This document shows, piece after piece, positions 42,500-51,212 of a stretch of DNA of 64,000 bases. The stretch is from Myxococcales bacterium. Lineage in GTDB: Bacteria; Myxococcota; UBA727; JABDBI01. The notes under the pieces were generated by a model. That model saw only the letters and a list, made by a program, of their open reading frames with translations. It ran no database searches and was not told where the DNA came from. The position numbers were made by a program, and so were the translations under genes. The DNA is taken from positions 1,999,501 through 2,063,500 of the forward strand of contig CP060221.1 of assembly GCA_023898405.1 (NCBI GenBank). Direction: 5' to 3'. The stretch's first letter is position 1. Every line of letters begins with the position of its first letter.

Positions 42500-43372
42500 A
42501 TGGAAAATTCGCACATAGAAAAACATCTTTATTGTTCGATTAAGTTTAACGATGAACTTAAAGAGATTTGTAATTCTTTATTTAGCAATACTGAAATTAA
42601 ATACTTTTCTTATAATCGTTATTATCGGAATCAAAAATGGATTGGTTTTTATACGGATCCTGCTCCTGTTAGAATTGCGCTGCAAAACAATTTGGGTCCA
42701 GTTTTTGTAAATAAAACAGGTATAGTTTTAGAGCCCGGTATCTATTTTCATAACGATGTAAAAGAGCTGCTTGGCCAAGGAGAACAACAAGAAAGCGTTG
42801 ATAAATTTTTTGCCCAAGAACATAACCCCAGGGGTTTTAAAATTGTTAACCGTGGCTTGTTAATTTTAAAAAATGGCTCCGATTATGATGAGTCGTTTTA
42901 TTTTTCTTTACTCGATAATGAAGTGCCATTACCACGGCTTTATTATCATCAAAATATTAATCAAATAAAAAATTTCTGTTTTTATTTTCTGGCCAAAGGA
43001 AAAAAGTTTGTGAGTGAAGCCCAAAAATATCAAACTGGGTATGACCTGCCACTGAGTAAATCTCCAAATATGCTTTTAGAAAAAAATGACAAGCTTATGC
43101 GTGAGCCATTTTCATGTTTGGTGAAAAAATTCTGCATTTCCACTCCTCACGGTGACCAATATTTATCATTGCAAGAACTTAAAGTTTTGCGTTTGCTTTC
43201 TTTTGCTTGTACCCAAAATGAAATAGCCCAGGAGCTGAGTCTTAGGCCAAAAACTATAGAGTCTTATTTGGAAAATGTAAAAAATAAATTAGGCGCTTTG
43301 AGCAAAAAAGAACTGAGTTCTTATTATCAGCAAATTGCCTTTTTGGTCGATGACGGGCTTGCTTTGCCTTGA
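42500..43372 (+). CDS. LuxR-type transcription regulator with unrecognised sensor domain
   Basis: Residues about 215-275 are a LuxR (GerE) helix-turn-helix: LSLQELKVLRLLSFACTQNE followed by IAQELSLRPKTIESYLENV, with the conserved E..vL and IA..L...TV..h-type pattern. The N-terminal 200 residues (QKWIGFYTDPAPVRIAL, EPGIYFHNDVKELLG) are not recognised; they carry no phospho-receiver Asp motif or obvious autoinducer site. It lies downstream of an exported protein and convergent with the exported AAA+ gene, so targets may be local. That is inference. Confidence 0.85.
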   Translation: MENSHIEKHLYCSIKFNDELKEICNSLFSNTEIKYFSYNRYYRNQKWIGFYTDPAPVRIALQNNLGPVFVNKTGIVLEPGIYFHNDVKELLGQGEQQESVDKFFAQEHNPRGFKIVNRGLLILKNGSDYDESFYFSLLDNEVPLPRLYYHQNINQIKNFCFYFLAKGKKFVSEAQKYQTGYDLPLSKSPNMLLEKNDKLMREPFSCLVKKFCISTPHGDQYLSLQELKVLRLLSFACTQNEIAQELSLRPKTIESYLENVKNKLGALSKKELSSYYQQIAFLVDDGLALP

Positions 43373-43381
43373 AAACCTGGG

Positions 43382-43478
43382 ACCAATCTCAGAAATTAAC
43401 TAAGCCTAATTTCTTCCTAGTCCTCGCTTTGCTGCGGGCGTTCAGAAATTAAAGGCTTGGTTAATCCATGAGATTAGT
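43382..43478. repeat. Hairpin-repeat family, copy between convergent genes
   Basis: Nested inverted repeats: outer ACCAATCTCA with TGAGATTAGT, then TTAACTAAGCC with GGCTTGGTTAA, enclosing the core CTCGCTTTGCTGCGGG. The same core occurs at 59365-59380 (complement) and, degraded, near 24441-24512. It fills the 115-bp gap between the plus-strand LuxR-type gene and the minus-strand AAA+ gene and probably stops transcription from both sides. Confidence 0.65.
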
Positions 43479-43487
43479 ATTAGTGCG

Positions 43488-45335
43488 CTAAAGCAAATGA
43501 CAAGCAAGATCTCTAGGCTTATAGAGTGGTCGTAGGCATCCATCTTTATTTTCCAAAATTAGATCTTGAATTTCTTCTTCATCACATTCAGATTCTGACT
43601 GCTCTTCTTCATCGCTGGACGAACTATAATCTAAATCCCCTAAATCTAGCTTTCCAAATTTTCTTCTCAAAAAATCATCAAAACTTTCCCGAGCCTGGAG
43701 TCCTAAAAGAATATTTTCGTCTCCTAATTCTACCCGGCGTTTTACATCGAGAAGAAATAAAATATCATCCACATTTTCAATTAAAATCCTGATATTTATT
43801 CTTTCATCAAACTTAATAAACTTCTCTAGGTGTTTGTCTAATTCTTTTTTAGAAAAATTTTTTCTTAGCTCAGAAAATTGTTCTGAATCATATTTTTTAT
43901 AGATATGTTTGCTTAAAATATCTAACTTTCTATGAAAATTCATGGGAGGAAATTCTATCTCGGTAAAGCGAGAAATAAGGGCAGGGTCTCTTAAAAGTTT
44001 TTGATTATTGGTGGTAAAGATACAATTCAAAAAGCCAGGCACCTGCAAACCTAAAGAAGGAAAGTTGAGCTTTTTAAATTGATCGAACTGCTCTTTTAGA
44101 TCGCTTATTTGGTAATTGCGATCTTCATCGAGTTCATCAATAAAAACAATTTGGTTTAAATGACAAACAGCTTGCATACATCGTGCATCAAGTTGAAGGA
44201 TTTTCTTTTCAAGACCAGATAAATCTTCGCCATCAACTAAATCCAATATTTCAGTAGAAAAATTATCCTGCCCGCGCTGAAGCTCTTCAAGGCTCATGCA
44301 AATTGGCTTAAAACCTAAAAGCTCAGGTAATTTTTTGCCCACAAAAGTTTTTCCTGTACCCGTGGGGCCAGAAAATAACAAATGCGAACTGCATCCTCCG
44401 CTTGAATGGGCAAAGGTCTTATTGTGTGCGTTGTAAGAGAGTTTTCGTATGTAATCGAGCAAGGAAAGTTTTTGTTTTTCGGGTAAGAATTCCATGAGCT
44501 CTAGAATTTTGTCACTATTTTCTTGCAGCGATTTTTCTACGTCATGGGTTTTGGTAGGAATGGCTGCTAATAGATTTATAACCCGAACATAGGGCTGCAA
44601 GATGGAGTCGTCGGTTACGATATTTTTTTCTTGATTACCAATAGAGCCAATAATATTTATTTCCGATAGTCTTACCACTACCAAATCTAGAAAATTAAAA
44701 ATCCGATTGATTTCATCTTTACTAAAAAAATCAGCTCCATGCTTGCGCTCATAGTTCTCAATATTTTCTAAAAACGCATAAAGACCCTTCAAAATATTTT
44801 TGCTGTTGAGCCCAATTTTTTTGCATTTTTTTAAGCCATCTGGGCACTCAGTTTGTGGCTTCCATCTTTCAAATCTCTGTTCAAGTTCCTCTTCTAGGCT
44901 GCTGAGCAAATTAATGGACTCGGAACCAAAACGCTCCTCGTTCATTTCTGCTTCGGGGCTGTCATAAAAACCACCATGAAATAAAACTTTTTCCGCGCGT
45001 TCACCAGCAAAATAATTAACAGTACCCCCTGCAAGGGTTTTAGCCATCTGCCAAAAAGAGTTGTCTTTTGATGCAGTCTTATAGGCAGCGCTTAGATTAA
45101 ATTCTTTTAAATCTTCCCAGACTTTTGTACTGGTCTCGTAAGTTTTCTGGAGTAGACCTTTTTTAGGAGGCTCTCCGTGGCCATGAAGAATTGGGTGCAA
45201 AATTTTTTCTAGTTTTAATAACAAGTGAGCTTTGCGTTTTGAAAAATAGCTTTCCTCTATAATGAGGTTATGGTTTAAAGAAAAAGAAAAATTAGCCAAA
45301 GATAAAAGCAGTAATACTATTTTTATATTATTCAT
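43488..45335 (-). CDS. AAA+ ATPase with Sec signal peptide
   Basis: The N-terminus is a clear signal peptide (IKIVLLLLSLANFSFS), with GGAG 5 bases before the ATG. A helical, charged region of about 280 residues follows. The AAA+ core has Walker A FSGPTGTGKT (residues 321-330), Walker B IVFIDELDED (396-405), and sensor 1/arginine finger-like FTTNNQKLLRDPALISRFTE. The C-terminus has a Ser/Asp/Glu-rich acidic stretch (about 575-600, SSSSDEEEQSESECDEEE). Export of an AAA+ ATPase is unusual since periplasm lacks ATP. Substrate is unknown. It is read from the same strand as the lipase-like gene upstream. Confidence 0.85.
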   Translation of the reverse strand: MNNIKIVLLLLSLANFSFSLNHNLIIEESYFSKRKAHLLLKLEKILHPILHGHGEPPKKGLLQKTYETSTKVWEDLKEFNLSAAYKTASKDNSFWQMAKTLAGGTVNYFAGERAEKVLFHGGFYDSPEAEMNEERFGSESINLLSSLEEELEQRFERWKPQTECPDGLKKCKKIGLNSKNILKGLYAFLENIENYERKHGADFFSKDEINRIFNFLDLVVVRLSEINIIGSIGNQEKNIVTDDSILQPYVRVINLLAAIPTKTHDVEKSLQENSDKILELMEFLPEKQKLSLLDYIRKLSYNAHNKTFAHSSGGCSSHLLFSGPTGTGKTFVGKKLPELLGFKPICMSLEELQRGQDNFSTEILDLVDGEDLSGLEKKILQLDARCMQAVCHLNQIVFIDELDEDRNYQISDLKEQFDQFKKLNFPSLGLQVPGFLNCIFTTNNQKLLRDPALISRFTEIEFPPMNFHRKLDILSKHIYKKYDSEQFSELRKNFSKKELDKHLEKFIKFDERINIRILIENVDDILFLLDVKRRVELGDENILLGLQARESFDDFLRRKFGKLDLGDLDYSSSSDEEEQSESECDEEEIQDLILENKDGCLRPLYKPRDLACHLL

Positions 45336-45350
45336 AAAAACTCCATAAAA

Positions 45351-45375
45351 GCCGGCAACAATAAATGCTACCGAC
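45351..45375 (-). terminator. Hairpin between lipase-like and AAA+ genes
   Basis: On the minus strand GTCGGTAGC and GTTGCCGGC can pair over 9 positions using G-U wobble, with a 7-base loop, then TTTTAT. It lies directly upstream of the AAA+ ribosome site, so it may attenuate read-through from the lipase-like gene. Confidence 0.5.
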
Positions 45376-45395
45376 CATAAATTAGTGGTGAAGAA

Positions 45396-46124
45396 TTAGA
45401 GGATATTAGACCAATTTTTATCTTTTATTCTGCTTAAAAAATATTCCATTCCGTGGTTTGAAATAATTTTTAAATGCCCAGAACCTTTATTTAATTTTAT
45501 GTATCGTCCGGACGAGGTTAACAGGCTGGCGGCGTGTTCGGTTTTAATAAGAAAGTGGTACTGATCGCTGTTCTTATCTTTTTTAATTTTATAACCATTA
45601 AAAGTCATTGCTACCGTGTGTTTATATTTATCCTTCTTGCTTGCTTTTAGTTGAGAAGCATACATACCTCCCTGAGAGTGGCCCACGATCGAGATTATGT
45701 GCTGATGTTTTTTCTTCCATCCTTCAACAATTTTTTGCATGGATTTTCTAATTCTAGGAGGAACATCATACTCAGCCACGAGTCCCCTCCCAGGAAACCC
45801 CACCAAATTGCCCAACCAATTTCTCGCCGAGTTGGAACCTTCTATCGCAATGTGTTTACCGCCAAGGCGATCTTCAACTAAAATAAAATGGTTTGAGCCA
45901 TACAATACAGAACTGTGGTCTTTGAAATCTAAAACCTTGGCTTGGTTTGATCCCAAAAGCTGGTTTAGTCGTTCTTGGGCACCATTTTTGGTGCCCTCAT
46001 ATGATGCTTCGGCAATGGCCACATAAAAATACGGCTCGATGTGCTTGAAATCATCACCGGCAGGACCAGCTATAATTTTAAAGGGAACTATCAAAAACAA
46101 GAGCGATAGTATTATTTTTTTCAT
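45396..46124 (-). CDS. Exported lipase-like alpha/beta hydrolase
   Basis: Sec signal peptide with likely cleavage before GPAGDD. The nucleophile elbow is IVGHSQGGMYA with Ser at residue 150, preceded by KHIAIEGSN, the strand-loop typical of class 3 (fungal-type) lipases. A candidate catalytic His is in SGHLKI or SNHGMEY at the C-terminus; the Asp is not assigned. Size is 242 aa. GGAG lies 6 bases before the ATG but falls inside a perfect 12-bp stem (46129-46158). Neighbours are other exported proteins. Substrate is unknown. Confidence 0.78.
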   Translation of the reverse strand: MKKIILSLLFLIVPFKIIAGPAGDDFKHIEPYFYVAIAEASYEGTKNGAQERLNQLLGSNQAKVLDFKDHSSVLYGSNHFILVEDRLGGKHIAIEGSNSARNWLGNLVGFPGRGLVAEYDVPPRIRKSMQKIVEGWKKKHQHIISIVGHSQGGMYASQLKASKKDKYKHTVAMTFNGYKIKKDKNSDQYHFLIKTEHAASLLTSSGRYIKLNKGSGHLKIISNHGMEYFLSRIKDKNWSNIL

Positions 46125-46128
46125 TTAT

Positions 46129-46158
46129 TTCTCCAAGAAATATTAGTTTCTTGGAGAA
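46129..46158 (-). promoter_or_regulatory. Stem-loop burying the Shine-Dalgarno of the lipase-like gene
   Basis: On the minus strand TTCTCCAAGAAA and TTTCTTGGAGAA form a perfect 12-bp stem with a 6-base loop CTAATA. The GGAG of the 3' arm is the only ribosome site for the ATG at 46124 (TTGGAGAAATAAATG). The structure may also end transcription from the dioxygenase gene. It has no T-run, so translational control is a good alternative. Confidence 0.65.
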
Positions 46159-46211
46159 GTAGCTTTTGTTGGCCTGATAAATTTACCTGGTTTTTTCCGG
46201 GAGTTTTAGTT

Positions 46212-46895
46212 TTATGTGATTTTTTGTATCGAAATATCAAAGTTTACATCAAAACACTCTCTGCCATTTTGTGAATTTTTTGCTGTTAATGGTCTTACCA
46301 CTGCTGGCCATTCACTTTTTGGTAAAGCTCGCAGTATGCGATCATTTTCATTATACTGATTGCCTTCAAAGTACATTTGTGTGATTAAATCCTGATAGCC
46401 TCTTTTATAAATTTTAAAATGAATATGAGGAGGCCGCATCCAGCCAGGACCAGCTACATAAGCTCCAGGGATAATGGTTTTAAAATTGTAATCTCCGCGA
46501 TTATCACTTACAGCTATGCCCCAATACTGAAAATTTTCATCCAACTTATTTTTATTATCGATATCGCCTGGATGGTTGTAGCGTCCACTGGCGCAGGCTT
46601 GCCAGATTTCTACCACAGCATTTTCTACACTTTGGCAGTATTGATCCATAATTTTTCCCTGCAAAAAAATTATTTGTCCATCAGCGAGCTTATTTCTTCC
46701 TAAAACTTTGGTTAAATCGGTATCGGTATCTTGTTGTTGAGAAACTGGATAAAAAGGTCCCTCGGGTTGCTTTGGCGTAGATGCGCACATAGTTGCTAAT
46801 CCTTTGGCCCATAATCCCGCAGAAGATATGCTTGCAAGTCCAATGCCTCCCCACTTTAAAATTTCTCTTCGGGCCACTTGATCTGTCTTTTTCAT
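46212..46895 (-). CDS. Tat-exported intradiol ring-cleavage dioxygenase-like protein
   Basis: ATG 46895 follows a GGGGG site. The N-terminus has a twin-arginine signal (ARREILKWGGIGLASISSAG), so the folded metalloenzyme would be Tat-exported. The Fe(III) ligands of intradiol dioxygenases are placed: Tyr106 in SGRYNHPGD, Tyr136 in IPGAYVAGP, His147 and His149 in MRPPHIHFKIY. Protocatechuate 3,4-dioxygenase beta-like folds are the nearest class. An exported form might act on extracellular aromatics. Substrate is unknown. 227 aa. Confidence 0.85.
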   Translation of the reverse strand: MKKTDQVARREILKWGGIGLASISSAGLWAKGLATMCASTPKQPEGPFYPVSQQQDTDTDLTKVLGRNKLADGQIIFLQGKIMDQYCQSVENAVVEIWQACASGRYNHPGDIDNKNKLDENFQYWGIAVSDNRGDYNFKTIIPGAYVAGPGWMRPPHIHFKIYKRGYQDLITQMYFEGNQYNENDRILRALPKSEWPAVVRPLTAKNSQNGRECFDVNFDISIQKIT

Positions 46896-47098
46896 TTTAT
46901 CCCCCAAAAAACTTAGATGTAATAACAAAAATTATTATGTTGATGAGAAGAAAAAATTAGCATGAAAAAGTTCCATTTAACTATTTCTTTGCGACACTCA
47001 TAGCCATAGGGAATTTTTATATGTTGTTTGCCAGGAGCTATTTTTGTGAACAAGTCGAACTACTGTTTTATTGTTAAAGGTAAAAACTGCTGCCAGTA

Positions 47099-47941
47099 TT
47101 AACACAAGTTCTGCTTTGATAGCCACTCGCTTGCCCGATGTATCCACGGAATAATGCTTGCGCGATCTCTTTGCCACCAGACACCAAATTTTTGATCGGG
47201 AAAGTGGGTGCCTGTAATTTCTATAAGTGCTCCTTCCTCGATCTCTTTTTTTACCATATAATAAGGCATTACGGCCCAGCCATATCCCAGAACGCATGCT
47301 TGGCGAAGGTTGGAAATATCGCCAAAAGTGCCGAAATATTGAGTTGTATTCACATCTAGATCCAATACGGCTCCTTCTGCACGCATGAATTTAAGATGAT
47401 TTTTATCGTCCAGATCATCAAAATGTTTGATTGAATATTTTTTAGTAAAATTTGGCGATGCCACTATAGCGAATCTTTCACGCACAAGTCGCTTGAAAGC
47501 TACGCCTGGGCTTTGTGGGCGACCGCAATCAAAACCAAAATCTGCTTTGCCGCTTAGAATATAATTTTCGATACCGCTATCGGATGTGACAATGGATACT
47601 GAAATATCTTGCTCACCGATCAGCATTTTAATCTTAGGTAAAAGTATGCGGCTAGCAAATTCTCTGGTTGTAGCAATGCGGATATTTTTTTGTTGGCCAA
47701 GGCTGAGCTGTTGAGAAAAGATTGCTTCTTTACTCCAGGCGTTGATAGATTTTCCTTTTTCAGTGAGTATCCAGCGCCCCTGATGTTTTTTCAAAACATC
47801 AAACTTATGTGATATAGCCTTAAGATTTCTTGAAACCACCGATACATCTTTGTGTAGAGCTTTTGCTAACTCTACCAGGCTCGAATTTTCTTCGAATCTC
47901 AACAACAGTTCACATTCCTGTGACGTCAGTAAAAATCTCAT
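47099..47941 (-). CDS. LysR-family transcriptional regulator
   Basis: The ATG at 47941 is preferred over farther upstream codons because GAGG lies 5-8 bases before it. An N-terminal winged HTH (about 8-70) reads LVELAKALHKDVSVVSRNLKAI...FDVLKKHQGRWILTEKG, with the LTEKG wing of LTTR proteins. The rest is a LysR substrate-binding domain: NIRIATTREFASRILLPKI, SGKADFGFDCGR, VLGYGWAVMPYYMVKKEIEEG. It is divergent from the exported protein gene at 48051, the usual LysR layout. A putative LTTR box lies at 47961-47975. Ligand is unknown. Confidence 0.85.
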   Translation of the reverse strand: MRFLLTSQECELLLRFEENSSLVELAKALHKDVSVVSRNLKAISHKFDVLKKHQGRWILTEKGKSINAWSKEAIFSQQLSLGQQKNIRIATTREFASRILLPKIKMLIGEQDISVSIVTSDSGIENYILSGKADFGFDCGRPQSPGVAFKRLVRERFAIVASPNFTKKYSIKHFDDLDDKNHLKFMRAEGAVLDLDVNTTQYFGTFGDISNLRQACVLGYGWAVMPYYMVKKEIEEGALIEITGTHFPDQKFGVWWQRDRASIIPWIHRASEWLSKQNLC

Positions 47942-47960
47942 AAATTCCTCAAAAAAAGCA

Positions 47961-47975
47961 TTGCAAGTATTGCAA
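47961..47975. promoter_or_regulatory. Putative LysR operator TTGCAAGTATTGCAA
   Basis: TTGCAA-N3-TTGCAA, giving a T-N11-A dyad, is the general LysR binding form. It lies 20 bp upstream of the LysR start and 76 bp upstream of the divergent gene. A related GCAATATTTGC follows at about 47985-47995. This assumes the LysR start at 47941; with an earlier start it would be coding. Confidence 0.4.
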
Positions 47976-48050
47976 ACTTCTCTGGCAATATTTGCTGTGG
48001 CCATCTTAATCGTCATGAGTTCATAATCATATAAAGAATAAGGGGGTACT

Positions 48051-49277
48051 ATGAAGGAAATTTTATTAAGCATTATAATTTTTGCATCTTTTGCAAGAAA
48101 TGCTGAAAGCTTAATTGTGCACGAGTGGGGGACATTCACATCATTTATGGGTTCTGATGGAGTCCGTCTAAGCGGTATGCATCACGAGGAAGAAAAATTG
48201 CCAACTTTTGTCTATGGCTTTCACAATCCACAAGCAGGCCCATTGCTGCAAACGAGTTTAAGATACTGTGGCAAGGTGCCATGTGAGTTTTTAGAAAGCA
48301 TTAGCCACAGTCTGTCAGCTTCAGATGTTATGCCAAAAAATCCCATTGGCGTAGGAGTTACTCAAAAAATGGAAACTCCGGTCATCTATTTCTATGGCAA
48401 GGAGGGGCAACACGTCAAAGTGGATATTGATTTTCCTCAAGGAATTATCAGTCAGTATTATCCCAAAGCGCATACTTATTCACCCAGCTACGATTCGGCA
48501 ACTACTCTTGGGCCATCTAGATTTTCTTTTAATGTAAAATTGCTTGCGAAAAATTTAGTGGAAGATCTAGCACGAACTAGCGCCAATAGTATTTGGAACC
48601 CAAGCCGAAAGGTAAAATCAAATACAATTGAATCAGAAGGTGAGAAAGAAAAATTTATTTTCTACCGAGGGGTTGGCGATTTTGATGCCAAGATTGTGGT
48701 GAAAAACAGACGCGGAGCTCTTTATATTAAAAATAATACTCAATCGTTGATCAAAAGTGCGTTCATCTTAAACTTTGATGGACAAAGTGGAGTCATTAAA
48801 GCCATAGGAGCAATTGGGGATGAAGAAAAAATAGTGAGCATAGCGGATAGCTCAACACGTCTTTTATTCGCAGCTTATGTTCAGCAAGCAAAAAGCATGA
48901 TTGAGGCCGCGTTGATTAAAGATGGTTTATTTTCTGATGAAGCAAGGGCTTTGGTTAATACATGGGAGCGCAGCTACTTTGCTACTCCTGGTATTCGGGT
49001 TTTATATGTGCTGCCACGTTCACAAAGCGATGAAATAATTCCTCTTTGTATCACTCCCACACCGAGCAGTGTGGTGCGAAGTATGGTGGGGCGTATCGAA
49101 GTAATGACCACTGATGAAGAAGAAGATGGACTCAAACTTATTGCGAGCTTGGACAGTTTTAATCCTAAAAAGATGTTTGGCCATTTTTATGAACCAAAGC
49201 TTCGTCGGCTTTTGGCTTTGGCCCAACAAAGAAATGAAGCGTCAAGCGTTAAAAAAATCAAGAATCTTTTACCCTAA
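48051..49277 (+). CDS. Exported 'VHEWGTF' family protein of unknown function
   Basis: AGGGGG lies 5 bases before the ATG and a signal peptide follows (ILLSIIIFASFARNAES). The mature start is LIVHEWGTFTSFMGSDGVRL, a signature of a large exported family in Myxococcota and Planctomycetes without known function. MHHEEEKLPTFVYGF and METPVIYFYG are also typical. The C-terminus is charged with a helical tail. Length 408 aa. It is divergently arranged with the LysR gene and probably under its control (inference). An AT-rich stem-loop follows at about 49327-49350. Confidence 0.83.
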   Translation: MKEILLSIIIFASFARNAESLIVHEWGTFTSFMGSDGVRLSGMHHEEEKLPTFVYGFHNPQAGPLLQTSLRYCGKVPCEFLESISHSLSASDVMPKNPIGVGVTQKMETPVIYFYGKEGQHVKVDIDFPQGIISQYYPKAHTYSPSYDSATTLGPSRFSFNVKLLAKNLVEDLARTSANSIWNPSRKVKSNTIESEGEKEKFIFYRGVGDFDAKIVVKNRRGALYIKNNTQSLIKSAFILNFDGQSGVIKAIGAIGDEEKIVSIADSSTRLLFAAYVQQAKSMIEAALIKDGLFSDEARALVNTWERSYFATPGIRVLYVLPRSQSDEIIPLCITPTPSSVVRSMVGRIEVMTTDEEEDGLKLIASLDSFNPKKMFGHFYEPKLRRLLALAQQRNEASSVKKIKNLLP

Positions 49278-49326
49278 AGAGCTTGGGATAAAAGTTTTTT
49301 TTAGCTGTTAAGCCAGGCATTGTCTA

Positions 49327-49350
49327 AGATTGATTACAAATTAATCTTTT
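49327..49350 (+). terminator. Weak AT-rich stem-loop with T-run
   Basis: AAGATTGATT pairs with AATTAATCTT (9 of 10) around a three-base loop and is followed by TTT. It lies about 50 bp after the VHEWGTF gene stop. The stem is weak, so function is uncertain. Confidence 0.4.
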
Positions 49351-49498
49351 TAGAGCGAAGCCAGGCTTTTTTTATTCAAGGGATTTCTTTGATACCAATT
49401 TTGAGTGATTTTTGATTTAACTAAAAAATTAATCGCAGAGCTCTCCTTCTTGATGAATTATTTTTTTATTTTGATAACTCAACGCCAAGGAGCAATGT

Positions 49499-50293
49499 AT
49501 GAGCATTATAGTTTTTCAAGTGGATTCTTTTAGTTCAGTACCGTTTAAGGGAAATCCTGCAGGAGTATGCGTTTTAAATGAACCTGCCAATGAAAAGTGG
49601 ATGCAGGATATAGCGATGGAAATGAATCTATCGGAAACGGCTTTTTTATGGCCACAAGGCAATAAATACGGTCTGCGATGGTTTACCCCAAGTGTTGAGG
49701 TTAACCTATGTGGTCATGCCACATTGGCCGCAGCACACATTTTATGGGAGCAAAAATACTTGTCAGAAAATGAAACGGCTAAATTTATCACCAAGAGTGG
49801 TTTGCTAAGTGCCAGCAAGAGAGGTGAAAAAATATATTTGGACTTTCCATCACAACCACCGACACAATGTCTTCCTCCTCTACTTCTTACAGAAGCTTTT
49901 GATGAGAAAATAGTTTTTTGTGGAAATAATCATCAAAATGATTTTTTGCTTGAATTCGAATCAGAAGCCTTAGTAAGAAATTTTAAGCCTAAATTCGATG
50001 TGCTAAAAAAACTAGCGATTAGAGGCTTAATTGTAACTGCTCAATCTTTTAATAAAGATTATGACTTTGTATCTCGTTTTTTTGCTTGTGGGGTTGGAGT
50101 TGATGAGGATCCTGTTACTGGTTCTACTCACTGCGCTCTCGCTCCTTATTGGAGTAAAAAATTAGCTTCAAATAATTTAGTTGCTTTTCAAGCATCAAAG
50201 AGAGGGGGGGTTGTAGGCTGTGAGCTTAAAGGAGACAGAGTTATTCTTAGTGGTGCTGCGTTAACTATTTTTCGGATTGAAATGCTCTCTTAA
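49499..50293 (+). CDS. PhzF-family epimerase/isomerase
   Basis: Diaminopimelate-epimerase-like fold, 264 aa. It has VDSFSSVPFKGNPAGVCVL at the N-terminus, MNLSETAFLW with the catalytic Glu at residue 46, RWFTPSVEVNLCGHATLAAA, and GVGVDEDPVTGSTHCALAPYW in the second lobe. These match the PhzF family; members rarely act on phenazine precursors outside phz loci, so substrate is not assigned. It has no operon partner. Confidence 0.9.
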   Translation: MSIIVFQVDSFSSVPFKGNPAGVCVLNEPANEKWMQDIAMEMNLSETAFLWPQGNKYGLRWFTPSVEVNLCGHATLAAAHILWEQKYLSENETAKFITKSGLLSASKRGEKIYLDFPSQPPTQCLPPLLLTEAFDEKIVFCGNNHQNDFLLEFESEALVRNFKPKFDVLKKLAIRGLIVTAQSFNKDYDFVSRFFACGVGVDEDPVTGSTHCALAPYWSKKLASNNLVAFQASKRGGVVGCELKGDRVILSGAALTIFRIEMLS

Positions 50294-50442
50294 AAACAAA
50301 ATTTCAATAGTTTTGATGTACTATCAGTGCACCCCAAAGTATGAGCTAAAGGGGCTGGATGAAGCCGAAGATTGTTGTTATTTAAAGAATGAAAGTGCTT
50401 TTTGCTAAAGGCAAGGCAGAAAATATTGATGAGGTTTAAGCA

Positions 50443-51207
50443 ATGGCAGGTCATAATAAATGGTCAAAAATTAAACATAAAAAAGGTGCTGCAGATGCTA
50501 AGCGTTCTAAGGTTTGGACGAAAATTATTCGTGAAATAACTGTGGCATCACGATTGGGTGGCGAAGATCCCAGTTCAAACCCGCGTTTAAGAAAGGCTAT
50601 GGATGATGCGCGCTACGCTAATATGCCTAAAGACAATATTATGCGGGCAATTTCTAAAGGCGTTGGCGGTGAGGGCGGCAATCTGGAAGAGCTGGTTTAT
50701 GAAGGTTACGGACCAGCAGGGGTCGCCTTAGTTGTTGAATGCATGACGGATAACCGAAATAGAACTTTGAGCGATGTGCGAACAGTTATTCAGAAAAAAG
50801 GTGGAAATCTTGGAGCAACAGGATCGGTGTTGTTTAGCTTTCATAAAAAAGGACAACTTTTATTTAATAAAACCACCGCTGCTGGCCAAGAGTTAAGCGA
50901 GGATCAACTCTTGGAAATTGGACTTGAGTATGGGGTTGAAGAAATCAGCGAAGATGATGATAGTTTTACGCTTATCTGTGAGCCAGAAAAATATTTGGTC
51001 CTCAAAGATGCTTTTGAAAAAGCTCAGATAATTCCTGATGCCAGTGAGCTCACCATGATTCCTGATAATGTTGTGCATGTGTCAGGGGAAAACGCAAAAA
51101 AATTATTGTCGATGGTAGATGGTCTTGAAGATCTTGACGATGTGCAAAATGTTTATACCAACATGGATATCGACGAAAAAGAATTAGAAGAGCTTATGGG
51201 CTCGTAG
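50443..51207 (+). CDS. yebC: YebC/PmpR-family protein
   Basis: Conserved cytoplasmic protein that acts as a transcription regulator or in translation of proline-rich stretches, depending on the member. AGHNKWSKIKHKKGAADAKRSKVWTKI is the family N-terminus. PKDNIMRAISKGVGG, YEGYGPAGVALVVECMTDNRNR and LGATGSVLFSFHKKG follow. 254 aa with three domains. GAGG lies 8-11 bases before the ATG. It precedes ruvC by 5 bp, a common pairing. Confidence 0.95.
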   Translation: MAGHNKWSKIKHKKGAADAKRSKVWTKIIREITVASRLGGEDPSSNPRLRKAMDDARYANMPKDNIMRAISKGVGGEGGNLEELVYEGYGPAGVALVVECMTDNRNRTLSDVRTVIQKKGGNLGATGSVLFSFHKKGQLLFNKTTAAGQELSEDQLLEIGLEYGVEEISEDDDSFTLICEPEKYLVLKDAFEKAQIIPDASELTMIPDNVVHVSGENAKKLLSMVDGLEDLDDVQNVYTNMDIDEKELEELMGS

Positions 51208-51212
51208 CACTG

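Noticed and set aside
47138..47359. 73-codon plus-strand frame
   Set aside because: Antisense to the LysR effector-binding domain; shadow frame.
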